From positions 1 through 21,718 of the forward strand of contig CAZJCW010000046.1 in NCBI GenBank assembly GCA_964544365.1: DNA of 21,718 nucleotides, read 5' to 3'. Below are positions 1-8,102 of this stretch, one piece after another. The notes under the pieces were generated by a model. That model ran no database searches, was not told the origin of the DNA, and worked only from the letters and a program-made list of their open reading frames with translations. Both the position numbers and the translations under genes were made by a program. The stretch's first letter is position 1, and the number at the start of each line of letters is the position of its first letter. Source of the stretch: Alsobacter sp964544365. Lineage in GTDB: Bacteria; Pseudomonadota; Alphaproteobacteria; Rhizobiales; Beijerinckiaceae.

Positions 1-1
1 C

Positions 2-3000
2 GCCCGCCTCGCCTTCGCCGACGGCACGCCCGACATCCTCGCCTATCCGGCGGATCGGGACGGATGGGGCCGGCTCTCCCGGCTGATCACGCTCGGCACG
101 CGCCGGGCGGACAAGGGCGCCTGCCGGCTGGAGCTGGCAGATCTCGTTGCCGCCGTGGCGGAGCGTCCGGCCAGCCTCAACCTGGCGCTCGTGCCGCCCG
201 CCCGCCTGACCCCCGCCGAGGCGGCCCGCGTGGCCGACGCCCTGGCCGTCGTCGCCCGCGCCGCCCCCGACAGCACGTGGCTCCTCGCCACCATGCCCCA
301 TGCGGGCGCCGACCGGCGGCGACTGGCCCGGCTCCTGGACATCGCCGCGGCAGCGCGCGTCCCGCTGATGGCGGGCAACGACGTGCTCTACCACGCCCCG
401 CACCGCCGGCCGCTGCAGGACGTGCTGGCCTGCATCCGCGCCCGCACGACGATCGAGGCTGCGGGACGCAGCCTTCAGGCCCATGCCGAACGCCACCTCA
501 AGGACGGCGACGAGATGGCCCGGCTGTTCCGGCACTGTCCGCAGGCCGTGGTCGAGACGCTGCGCTTCCTGGAGCGCTGCCGCTTCTCGCTCGACGAGTT
601 GCGCTACGAGTATCCCGACGAGCCGGTGCCCCCGGGCAAGACGGCGCAGCAGCACCTCGTCGACCTGACCTGGGAGGGCGCGGCGCGCCGCTATCCCGGC
701 GGCATCCCGGACGGCCTGCGGGCCACCATCGAGAAGGAGCTGCGGCTGATCGAGCAGCTCGGCTACGCGCCCTACTTCCTGACCGTCAACGACATCGTCG
801 CCTATGCGCGCGGCATCGGCATCCTGTGCCAGGGGCGAGGCTCGGCGGCGAACTCCGCGGTCTGCTACTGCCTCGGCGTCACGGCCGTGGACCCCACGGA
901 GATCGACCTGCTGTTCGAGCGCTTCGTCTCGGCGGAGCGACGCGAGCCGCCCGACATCGACGTCGACTTCGAGCACGAGCGGCGCGAGGAGGTGATCCAG
1001 TGGATCTACGCGCGCTACGGCCGCGAGCGGGCCGGCCTCGCCGCCACGGTCATCAGCTACCGCGCCCGCAGCGCCATCCGCGACGTCGGCAAGGCGCTCG
1101 GCCTCACCGAGGACGTCACCGCCGCGCTCGCCAACACCGTGTGGGGCAGCTGGGGCAAGGGGCTCGACGAGACGCAGGTGCGCCAGGCCGGGCTCGACCC
1201 CGGCAACCCGATGATCGGCCGCGCCGTCGACCTCGCCATGCAGGTCATCGGCTTCCCGCGCCACCTGTCGCAGCATGTCGGCGGCTTCGTGCTCACCCGC
1301 GGGCGTCTCGACGAGACGGTGCCGATCGGCAACGCGGCGATGCCGGACCGCACCTTCATCGAGTGGGACAAGGACGACATCGACGCGCTGGGCATCATGA
1401 AGGTCGACGTGCTGGCGCTGGGCATGCTGACCTGCATCCGCAAGGCGTTCGACCTGCTGCGCGAGCACAGCGTCGCGAACCTCGAACTGGCCACGGTGCC
1501 GCGCGAGGATCCAGCGGTCTACGCCATGCTGCAGCGGGCGGACTCGCTGGGCGTCTTCCAGGTCGAGAGCCGCGCGCAGATGAACATGCTGCCGCGCCTG
1601 AAGCCGGCCCGCTTCTACGACCTCGTCATCGAGGTCGCCATCGTCCGTCCCGGTCCGATCCAGGGTGACATGGTGCATCCCTATCTGCGGCGCCGTCAGA
1701 ACAAGGAGACCGTCGTCTTTCCCCGCCCCTCTCCCGAGCACGGGCCGCCGGACGAACTGGAGCGCGTGCTGGGCAAGACGCTCGGCGTGCCGCTGTTCCA
1801 GGAGCAGGCGATGCGCATCGCCATCGAGGCGGCGAAGTTCACGCCCGACGAGGCGAACAAGTTGCGCCGCGCCATGGCGACGTTCCGGCGCGTCGGCACC
1901 ATCCACCTGTTCCAGCAGAAGATGGTGGAGGGCATGGTGAGGCGCGGCTACGATGCGGAATTCGCGGCGCGCTGCTTCCAGCAGATCGAGGGCTTCGGCG
2001 AGTACGGCTTCCCGGAGAGCCACGCCGCCTCGTTCGCGCTGCTGGTCTACGCCTCGTCGTGGCTGAAGTGCCACCACCCGGCCGCCTTCGCCGCGGCGCT
2101 GCTCAACAGCCAGCCCATGGGCTTCTATGCGCCGGCGCAGATCGTGCGGGACGCGGTGCAGCACGGGGTCGAGGCCCGCCCGCCGGACGTCAACGCCAGC
2201 CTCTGGGACAACACGCTGGAGGAGCGCGAGGACGGCACCCTCGCGCTGCGGCTCGGCTTGCGCCAGATCGACGGCTTCCGCGAGGACTGGGCAAGCACCC
2301 TCGTCGCCAGGCGGAAGGGCTTCTACGCCACCGTCGAGAGCCTGCAGCGGCGCGGCGGCCTGCCCAAGGCGGCGCTGGTGAAGCTCGCCGAGGCCGACGC
2401 CATGCGCTCGATGGGCCTCGACCGGCGCGATGCGGCCTGGGCGGTGCGTCGCCTTCCGGATGCGCTCGCCCTGCCGCTGTTCGAGGCCGCCGGCGCGGTC
2501 GAACTGGCCGAGGAGCCGATGGTGACGCTGCCGGCCATGCCGATGCCGGAACACGTGGTGGCCGACTACCAGACCCTTCGCCTGTCGCTGAAGGGACATC
2601 CGGTCGGCTTCCTGCGCCCGCTGCTGGCGCGCGAGGGCATCGTCGATTGCACCGCGGTGCAGGCGCAGGGCGACGGCCGCCGCGTCAAGGCCTGCGGCGT
2701 GGTGCTGGTGCGCCAGCAGCCGGGCAGCGCCAAGGGCGTCGTGTTCATGACCATCGAGGACGAGACCGGCATCGCCAACTGCGTCGTCTGGCCGACGCTG
2801 CGGGAGAAATTCCGCAAGGAGGTGATGGGCTCCCGCCTCATCGAGGTGCAGGGCCGCATCCAGCGCAGCGCAGAAGGCATCGTCCACCTCGTCGCGGAAC
2901 GCCTCGTCGACCGCACCGCGGACCTGTCCCGCCTCTCGCGCGAGGACATGCCCGTCCCCCTGGCCAACGCCGACGAGGTGCGCCGTCCGATCCCCGAGAA

Positions 3001-3076
3001 CCGGGTCGCAGGCGGGCACGGCCATCGCCACCCGCGAAACGTCCGGGTTCTCCCGAAGTCGCGCGATTTCCATTGA
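2..3076 (+). CDS. dnaE2: Error-prone DNA polymerase III alpha subunit DnaE2 (5' end outside the window)
   Basis: Translesion C-family DNA polymerase of the SOS response, acting with ImuA and ImuB in induced mutagenesis. The frame is open from base 2, so the start lies upstream; the 1,024 visible residues compare with roughly 1,080-1,150 in the family, so only the beginning of the PHP domain is missing. The acidic palm motif PDIDVDF is at bases 950-970 and the third palm aspartate, in KVDVLALGML, is at 1406-1408. A helix-hairpin-helix-like segment (LRQIDGF) lies near 2255, and an OB-fold (VKACGVVLVRQ onward) covers about 2686-2920. The C-terminus HPRNVRVLPKSRDFH is the characteristic DnaE2 ending. 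DnaE2 rather than replicative DnaE1 is supported by this ending and the relatively short length. imuA and imuB usually precede dnaE2 and would be just left of the window. The promoter and any LexA box are not visible. Confidence 0.96.
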   Translation, partial: ARLAFADGTPDILAYPADRDGWGRLSRLITLGTRRADKGACRLELADLVAAVAERPASLNLALVPPARLTPAEAARVADALAVVARAAPDSTWLLATMPHAGADRRRLARLLDIAAAARVPLMAGNDVLYHAPHRRPLQDVLACIRARTTIEAAGRSLQAHAERHLKDGDEMARLFRHCPQAVVETLRFLERCRFSLDELRYEYPDEPVPPGKTAQQHLVDLTWEGAARRYPGGIPDGLRATIEKELRLIEQLGYAPYFLTVNDIVAYARGIGILCQGRGSAANSAVCYCLGVTAVDPTEIDLLFERFVSAERREPPDIDVDFEHERREEVIQWIYARYGRERAGLAATVISYRARSAIRDVGKALGLTEDVTAALANTVWGSWGKGLDETQVRQAGLDPGNPMIGRAVDLAMQVIGFPRHLSQHVGGFVLTRGRLDETVPIGNAAMPDRTFIEWDKDDIDALGIMKVDVLALGMLTCIRKAFDLLREHSVANLELATVPREDPAVYAMLQRADSLGVFQVESRAQMNMLPRLKPARFYDLVIEVAIVRPGPIQGDMVHPYLRRRQNKETVVFPRPSPEHGPPDELERVLGKTLGVPLFQEQAMRIAIEAAKFTPDEANKLRRAMATFRRVGTIHLFQQKMVEGMVRRGYDAEFAARCFQQIEGFGEYGFPESHAASFALLVYASSWLKCHHPAAFAAALLNSQPMGFYAPAQIVRDAVQHGVEARPPDVNASLWDNTLEEREDGTLALRLGLRQIDGFREDWASTLVARRKGFYATVESLQRRGGLPKAALVKLAEADAMRSMGLDRRDAAWAVRRLPDALALPLFEAAGAVELAEEPMVTLPAMPMPEHVVADYQTLRLSLKGHPVGFLRPLLAREGIVDCTAVQAQGDGRRVKACGVVLVRQQPGSAKGVVFMTIEDETGIANCVVWPTLREKFRKEVMGSRLIEVQGRIQRSAEGIVHLVAERLVDRTADLSRLSREDMPVPLANADEVRRPIPENRVAGGHGHRHPRNVRVLPKSRDFH

Positions 3077-3161
3077 GCGCAGCACCAAGCGGGCATCCCC
3101 GACATGCGCCGCACCCGATTGCCCGTTGCGGTTCCCTCCTTTACTCCTGCCGGAAACAAGC

Positions 3162-3167
3162 GGGAGG
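3162..3167 (+). promoter_or_regulatory. Ribosome binding site that fixes the oxidoreductase start
   Basis: GGGAGG ends 5 bases before the ATG at 3173. The same frame has an earlier ATG at 3104, but that one lacks such a site, and the residues it would add do not resemble the family N-terminus, which begins just before the FAD-binding GxGxxG motif. This supports 3173 as the true start. Confidence 0.75.
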
Positions 3168-3172
3168 CACGG

Positions 3173-4300
3173 ATGGCGGACGTCGACGCCACGGTGGTGG
3201 GAGCAGGCGTGATCGGTATCGCGGTGGCGCGGGCGCTCGCGCTCACGGGCCGCTCGGTCGTCGTGCTCGAGGCCGCCGAGGGCATCGGCACGGGCACCTC
3301 GTCACGCAACAGCGAAGTCATCCACGCCGGCCTCTACTACCCGGCCGGCAGCCTGAAGGCCCGCCTGTGCGTCGAGGGTCGGCGGCTGCTCTACGCCTAC
3401 TGCGACTCCCGCGGCGTGCCTTACCGCCGATGCGGCAAGCTGGTGGTCGCGACCGACGATACGGAGCGCGCCGCGATCGAGGGAGTCTGGAAGAAGGGCC
3501 TCGCCAACGGCGTCGAGGACCTCGAGATGATCGAAGGCGCCGCCGCACGCGCCATGGAGCCGGCGCTGGCCTGCGTGGCCGCCCTCTGGTCCCCCGTCAC
3601 CGGCATCCTCGACAGCCACGCCTTCATGCTCGCGATGCAGGGCGACGCGGAGAACGCCGGCGCCGCCTTCGCCTTCCACACGCCCTTCCTGGGCGCCGAT
3701 GCCACGGGCAACGCCATCGCGGTGGAGACCGGCGGGGCCGAGCCCTGGCGGTTCACGACATCGCTGCTCGTCAACTGCGCCGGCCTCGATGCATCCCGCG
3801 TCGCCGGCGCGGTGCATGGCCTCGATCCGGAGAAGGTGCCGCAGACGCGCTACGCCAAGGGCAACTACTTCGTCCTGTCCGGCCGCGCGCCGTTCTCGCG
3901 GCTCATCTATCCGGCGCCGCACACGCACGGACTGGGCGTGCACCTGACGATCGACCTCGGCGGCCAGGCGCGCTTCGGTCCGGATGTCGAATGGATCGAC
4001 GCGCCGCGTTACGACGTCGACGGTGCGCGCGCCGAGGGGTTCTACGCCGAGATCCGGAAGTACTGGCCGGCGCTGCCCGACGGGTCGTTGGCGCCCGGCT
4101 ATGCCGGCATCCGGCCCAAGATCGCGGGACCGCACGATCCGGCGCCCGACTTCCGCATCGACGGTCCGGCCGACCACGGCGTGCCGGGCCTCGTGAACCT
4201 TCTCGGCATCGAGAGCCCCGGCCTCACATCCTCGCTCGCCATCGCCGCCGAGACCATGCGCCGGATCGACGGCGACGTGCCGCGCGACATCGCCGCCTGA
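3173..4300 (+). CDS. FAD-dependent oxidoreductase, L-2-hydroxyglutarate oxidase (LhgO)-like
   Basis: Predicted 375-residue flavoprotein of the DAO/LhgO family, which oxidises L-2-hydroxy acids (classically L-2-hydroxyglutarate to 2-oxoglutarate). The N-terminal Rossmann motif GAGVIG (residues 10-15) would bind FAD. The SSRNSEVIHAG block (43-53) and the C-terminal GIESPGLTSSLAIA block (345-358) are hallmarks of the LhgO/L2HGDH family. GIRPKIAGP (312-320) lies in the C-terminal FAD-binding part. There is no signal peptide or membrane segment, so the enzyme is cytoplasmic or peripheral. The polyol dehydrogenase gene starts 28 bases downstream on the same strand, so the two are probably cotranscribed. 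It follows dnaE2 after 96 bases; a weak promoter-like pair (TTGCCC at 3119, TACTCC at 3142, spacer 17) is there, but I do not trust it. Family membership is firm; the substrate is inferred, and another 2-hydroxy acid or an amine is possible. Confidence 0.88.
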   Translation: MADVDATVVGAGVIGIAVARALALTGRSVVVLEAAEGIGTGTSSRNSEVIHAGLYYPAGSLKARLCVEGRRLLYAYCDSRGVPYRRCGKLVVATDDTERAAIEGVWKKGLANGVEDLEMIEGAAARAMEPALACVAALWSPVTGILDSHAFMLAMQGDAENAGAAFAFHTPFLGADATGNAIAVETGGAEPWRFTTSLLVNCAGLDASRVAGAVHGLDPEKVPQTRYAKGNYFVLSGRAPFSRLIYPAPHTHGLGVHLTIDLGGQARFGPDVEWIDAPRYDVDGARAEGFYAEIRKYWPALPDGSLAPGYAGIRPKIAGPHDPAPDFRIDGPADHGVPGLVNLLGIESPGLTSSLAIAAETMRRIDGDVPRDIAA

Positions 4301-4328
4301 CAGAGGCGGCTTCGAAAGGACTGCCGTG

Positions 4329-5816
4329 ATGGCCACCCCTCCCCGCCTGTCGGACGCGACGCTCGCCGGACTGCCGGGACAGGTGCGCCGACCCGGCTAC
4401 GACCGCCGGGCGGTGACGACGGGCATCGTGCATCTCGGCCTCGGCGCCTTCCACCGGGCGCATCAGGCCGCCTACACCGACGCCGCCATCGCGGCGGGCG
4501 ACGCGCGCTGGGGCATTCTCGGCGCCAGCCTGCGCTCCCCCGACACGCGCGATGCACTCGCACCGCAGGACGGGCTCTACACGCTCGCCGTGCGCTCCGC
4601 CGAGGGCGAGGCGCTGCAGGTGATCGGCGCCCTGACCGGGATGCTGGTCGCGCCCGAGGATCCGGCACGGCTGATCGCGGCCATGGCCGACCCCGGCGTT
4701 CGGGTCGTCTCGCTCACCGTGACCGAGAAGGGCTATTGCCACGATCCCGCCACCGGGACGCTGAACGAAGACCACCCCGACATTCTTCATGACCTCGCCC
4801 ATCCCGAAAGGCCGCGATCCGCGCCGGGATACGTCGTCGCGGCGCTGGCGCGACGCCGGGCGGCAGGCATTCCGCCCTTCACGGTGCTGACCTGCGACAA
4901 TCTCCCCGCGAACGGCCACACCGCCGGGCGAGTCGTGGCCCGTCTGGCGGCGCTCCGCGATCCTGCCCTTGGCCGCTTCGTCGAGCAGGAGGTGGCCTTC
5001 CCCTCCACCATGGTCGACCGCATCGTGCCCGCCACCACGGACGAGGACCGCGCCCGCGTCGCATCGGCGCTCGGGCTGGCCGACGCTTGGCCGGTGATGA
5101 CGGAGCCCTTCACGCAATGGGTGATCGAGGACCGCTTCCCGCAGGGCCGGCCCGACTGGGCGGCGCAGGGCGCGGAACTGGTCGCAGACGTCGCCCCCTT
5201 CGAGACGATGAAGCTGCGGCTGCTCAACGGCGCCCATTCCTCCCTCGCCTATCTCGGCTATCTCGCCGGCCGCGAGACGGTGGCGGACGCGATGGCGCTG
5301 GCGCCGCTGGCGACCCATGTCCGCAGGCTGATGGACGAGGAAGCGACACCGACGCTGAGCTTGCCCCCGGGCGCCGACGTGGAGGGCTACAAGGACCGCC
5401 TCGTCGCGCGGTTCCGCAATCCGGCCTTGCGACACCGGACCTGGCAGATTGCCATGGACGGCTCGCAGAAGCTGCCGCAGCGCCTGCTCGGCACGATCCG
5501 CGACCGCCTCGCAGTCGGCGCGCCGATCCCTCGCCTCGCACTCGGCGTCGCGGCGTGGATGCGCTACGTCACCGGCATCGACGAGGCCGGGCGCGCCATC
5601 GACGTGCGCGACCCGCTCGCCGTCGAACTCCGCCGCCGCGCCGACGAGGCCGGGCGCGACGCCACACGCCTCGCCCGGGCGCTGATGGGCGTCGAGGCGG
5701 TCTTCGGCCCCGATCTCCCCCGCGATCCGCGCTTCTCCGCCCCGGTCACCCGCGCCCTCGAAGCCCTCCTCGCCCACGGCGTCACCCGCACGCTGGAGAA
5801 CCTCAACGCCGCGTGA
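4329..5816 (+). CDS. Mannitol dehydrogenase family protein (polyol / fructuronate-type dehydrogenase)
   Basis: NAD(P)-dependent, cofactor-metal-free long-chain dehydrogenase that interconverts a polyol or aldonate with a ketose or ketouronate. It has 495 residues, the normal length of the family. The N-terminal nucleotide-binding segment GIVHLGLGAFHRAHQ is at residues 32-46, LTVTEKGYC at 129-137 and MVDRIVPAT at 228-236. The catalytic signature K295-x4-N300-x2-H303 (in KLRLLNGAHSS) matches the lysine, asparagine and histidine of characterised mannitol 2-dehydrogenase. A GTG at 4326 immediately precedes the ATG at 4329; an AAAGGA at 4315-4320 is compatible with both, and I chose ATG. It is probably cotranscribed with the upstream flavoprotein gene. 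Members include mannitol 2-dehydrogenase, D-arabinitol dehydrogenase, fructuronate reductase and tagaturonate reductase; sequence alone does not separate these here. No sugar transporter or kinase is adjacent to help. Confidence 0.92.
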   Translation: MATPPRLSDATLAGLPGQVRRPGYDRRAVTTGIVHLGLGAFHRAHQAAYTDAAIAAGDARWGILGASLRSPDTRDALAPQDGLYTLAVRSAEGEALQVIGALTGMLVAPEDPARLIAAMADPGVRVVSLTVTEKGYCHDPATGTLNEDHPDILHDLAHPERPRSAPGYVVAALARRRAAGIPPFTVLTCDNLPANGHTAGRVVARLAALRDPALGRFVEQEVAFPSTMVDRIVPATTDEDRARVASALGLADAWPVMTEPFTQWVIEDRFPQGRPDWAAQGAELVADVAPFETMKLRLLNGAHSSLAYLGYLAGRETVADAMALAPLATHVRRLMDEEATPTLSLPPGADVEGYKDRLVARFRNPALRHRTWQIAMDGSQKLPQRLLGTIRDRLAVGAPIPRLALGVAAWMRYVTGIDEAGRAIDVRDPLAVELRRRADEAGRDATRLARALMGVEAVFGPDLPRDPRFSAPVTRALEALLAHGVTRTLENLNAA

Positions 5817-5860
5817 CCTTCGGCGACTCCCCCACCCAACCCGACGCTTGCCCCGAAAAG

Positions 5861-5940
5861 TCGGCCCCTCTCCTGTCGTCCCCGGCCGGAGCGGCCAAGC
5901 CGCGAAGGGGAAGGGGACCCAGGGGCTACACCCCGAGACG
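5861..5940. repeat. GC-rich palindromic intergenic element (REP-like candidate)
   Basis: The 171-base gap between two convergent genes holds nested inverted repeats. GTCCCC (5878-5883) pairs with GGGGAC (5913-5918). Inside it is a perfect hairpin GGCCG-gag-CGGCC (5884-5896). A further GGGG-ctaca-CCCC hairpin (5922-5934) follows. The arrangement resembles the dispersed palindromic elements common between genes in Rhizobiales. A single copy in the window cannot prove it is repeated. It could also act as a bidirectional terminator for the dehydrogenase and pbpC, although there is no clear T-run. Confidence 0.45.
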
Positions 5941-5987
5941 GGGCCAACCGTCGCTATCCGTTGCCCGGATCACCGCGATGGAAACGC

Positions 5988-8090
5988 CTACTCGACCCTG
6001 ACCATCACGCTGTCGGTCGCGCCGGTCGCGTCGATGACGGAGACGCGGGCGAAGCCTGCGCCGTCCGGCGTCCAGACGGCCTGCCGGCGCGCGCCGGCGA
6101 GCGCATCCTGCGCGGGAAGCGGACGGCCGTTGACCAGCCAGGTGAGCGGCGTCACGCCGCCGAGCGCCTTCATCGCCAGCGGCGCGGCCGCGGCGGGAGC
6201 GGCGAGCCCGAGGTCGACGCGGGCCCCGTCGGGCGGGAATGCGATCTTCAGCGCCGGGGCGACGACGCCCGCGGTCTTCGGCATGTCCTTGCGCAACTGC
6301 CGCAGCGGCGGCGGCAGGCCGGCCGTCGTCGAGACGAGGGCATCGCGCGGCGCCGGGATGGCCTCCGGTTCGCCGCCCAGCCGGGCGAAGGCGTCGAACA
6401 GCAGCGGCGCGGCGACCTGCCGGCCGACGAGGCCGGTCACGGCGGCGCCGTCGGGCCGGCCGACCCAGACGCCCACCGTATGGCGCCGGTCGAAGCCCAC
6501 GGCCCAGGCGTCGCGATAGCCGTAGGACGTGCCCGTCTTGAAGGCGAGGCGCCCGGCCGGAGCGTTGGCCGGCGGCGGCGCGCCGCGCAGCACGTCGTAG
6601 ACGTACCATGCGGCAACGGGCTCGGAGATCTTGCTGGACGGAGCGGGCGGTGCCGCGGGATCCCATCGCAACGCCGGCGCGTCGCCGCCCCGGGCGAAGC
6701 CGGCATACAGGCGGACGAGGTCGGCCAGCCGGATGCCGACGCCGCCCAGCCCGATGGCGAGTCCCGGCGGCGCCTCGCGCGGCAGCACGAGATCCGCCCC
6801 CGCATTGCGCAGCCGCGCCAGGAGCCGCGCCGGCCCGACTTCGGCGAGCAGTTCCACGGCCGGCACGTTGAGCGACAGCTGCAGCGCGCGCCGGGCCGTC
6901 ACCATGCCCTGGTAGGAGAGGTCGAAATTCTCCGGCGCGTAGAGCCCGAACCGGGACGGGCGGTCGTCCAGCACCGTCTCCGGATGGGCGATCCCGCTCT
7001 CGAACGCGAGGGCGTAGATGAAGGGCTTCAGCGCCGAACCGGGCGAGCGCACCGCGTGGATCATGTCCACCGCGCCGGCCCGCTCGCTGGCCAGGTAGTC
7101 GAGCCCGCCGACATGGGCGCGAACCTCCCCCGTCGCGTTGTCGACGACGAGCAGGCCGGCCGAGAGGCGCGGTCCCAGCGCCGGAACCCGCTCGCGCAGC
7201 AGGCTTTCGAGCGTGGCCTGGAGACGGCCGTCGATGGCGAGCCGGTGGATGCGGCGCTCCGGCGCCGCGCGCACGGCCGCCTCGGCGGCGTGGGCGGCCA
7301 GCATGGGCCCCGGCCGGCGGCCGGTCGGCACGGGCTCGGCCTGCGCCGCCGCGACCTCGGCCGATGGCATCAGCCCGCGTCCCGCCGCACGCGCCAGCAC
7401 CCGCTCCCGCGCCGCGCGCGCCACCTCGGGCCGCCGGTCCGGACGCCGGCTCTCGGGCGATTGCGGCAACGCCACGAGCAGCGCGGCCTCGCCGAGCGAC
7501 AGCCGCTTCGGTTCCTTGCCGAAATAGGCGATGGACGCCGCGCGCACCCCCTCGAGATTGCCGCCATAGGGCGCGAGGGCGAGGTAGAGGTCGAGGATCT
7601 GGTCCTTCGAGAACCGCCGCTCGATCTGCACCGCCCGCACCACCTGCCGCAGCTTGGCCTGCAGCGTGCGATCCTCGCGCGGTTCCAGCAGGCGGGCGAC
7701 CTGCATCGTCAGCGTGGAGCCGCCCGAGACGACGCGGCCGTTGAGAATCGCCTGGCCCGTCGCGCGCAGGACGGCCAGCGGATCGACGCCGCGATGCGAG
7801 CGGAAGCGGGCGTCCTCGTAGGCGACGAGCAGCGACAGGAACCGCGGATCGACGTCCTGTGTCGTCACCGGCAACCGCCAGCGCCCGTCCGGCGTGGTGA
7901 AGGCGCGCAGCAGCCGCCCGTCGCGGTCCACCACCACGGTCGAGCCGTCGCCGGCACGCGCCATGTCGAGGGGACCGAGTCCGTCGACGAAGCGCCACAG
8001 GGCGATCGCCGCCAGCAGGATGCCGGCGCACGCCGCCACCGCGGTCGCCTTCAGGAGAGTCCGGGCGGCGCCTCCGCGGCGCACCGTCAT
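5988..8090 (-). CDS. pbpC: Penicillin-binding protein 1C (bifunctional transglycosylase/transpeptidase)
   Basis: Inner-membrane enzyme of 700 residues facing the periplasm, which polymerises and crosslinks peptidoglycan. One membrane anchor spans about residues 13-33. The GT51 transglycosylase domain contains YEDARFRSHRGVDPLA with the likely catalytic E92, then SGGSTLTMQVARLL (122-135) and E180 in GGNLEGVRAA. The transpeptidase domain has the SxxK motif S352-A-L-K355, SLN at 406-408 and KTGTS at 518-522, so both activities look intact. The last 90 or so residues match the C-terminal domain typical of PBP1C. The ATG is 10 bases after the macroglobulin stop, and a GAGG (8099-8102) overlapping that stop is the likely ribosome binding site, so translation is probably coupled. 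In many bacteria pbpC and the yfhM-type macroglobulin gene are adjacent, supporting a joint role in wall repair and protease defence. Confidence 0.96.
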   Translation of the reverse strand: MTVRRGGAARTLLKATAVAACAGILLAAIALWRFVDGLGPLDMARAGDGSTVVVDRDGRLLRAFTTPDGRWRLPVTTQDVDPRFLSLLVAYEDARFRSHRGVDPLAVLRATGQAILNGRVVSGGSTLTMQVARLLEPREDRTLQAKLRQVVRAVQIERRFSKDQILDLYLALAPYGGNLEGVRAASIAYFGKEPKRLSLGEAALLVALPQSPESRRPDRRPEVARAARERVLARAAGRGLMPSAEVAAAQAEPVPTGRRPGPMLAAHAAEAAVRAAPERRIHRLAIDGRLQATLESLLRERVPALGPRLSAGLLVVDNATGEVRAHVGGLDYLASERAGAVDMIHAVRSPGSALKPFIYALAFESGIAHPETVLDDRPSRFGLYAPENFDLSYQGMVTARRALQLSLNVPAVELLAEVGPARLLARLRNAGADLVLPREAPPGLAIGLGGVGIRLADLVRLYAGFARGGDAPALRWDPAAPPAPSSKISEPVAAWYVYDVLRGAPPPANAPAGRLAFKTGTSYGYRDAWAVGFDRRHTVGVWVGRPDGAAVTGLVGRQVAAPLLFDAFARLGGEPEAIPAPRDALVSTTAGLPPPLRQLRKDMPKTAGVVAPALKIAFPPDGARVDLGLAAPAAAAPLAMKALGGVTPLTWLVNGRPLPAQDALAGARRQAVWTPDGAGFARVSVIDATGATDSVMVRVE

Positions 8091-8098
8091 CGCGTCGG

Positions 8099-8102
8099 CC
8101 TC
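8099..8102 (-). promoter_or_regulatory. pbpC ribosome binding site overlapping the upstream stop codon
   Basis: On the minus strand the macroglobulin gene ends in TGAGG, so the stop codon TGA (8101-8103) shares bases with the GAGG site, 8 bases before the pbpC ATG. This arrangement suits translational coupling or reinitiation. Confidence 0.5.

Noticed and set aside
3119..3147. Promoter-like TTGCCC, 17-base spacer, TACTCC before the oxidoreductase gene.
   Set aside because: Too few matches to sigma-70 consensus to call, and the gene may be read from further upstream.
4224..5777. Long minus-strand open frame opposite the polyol dehydrogenase.
   Set aside because: It overlaps a gene with exact catalytic residues and has no domain of its own.
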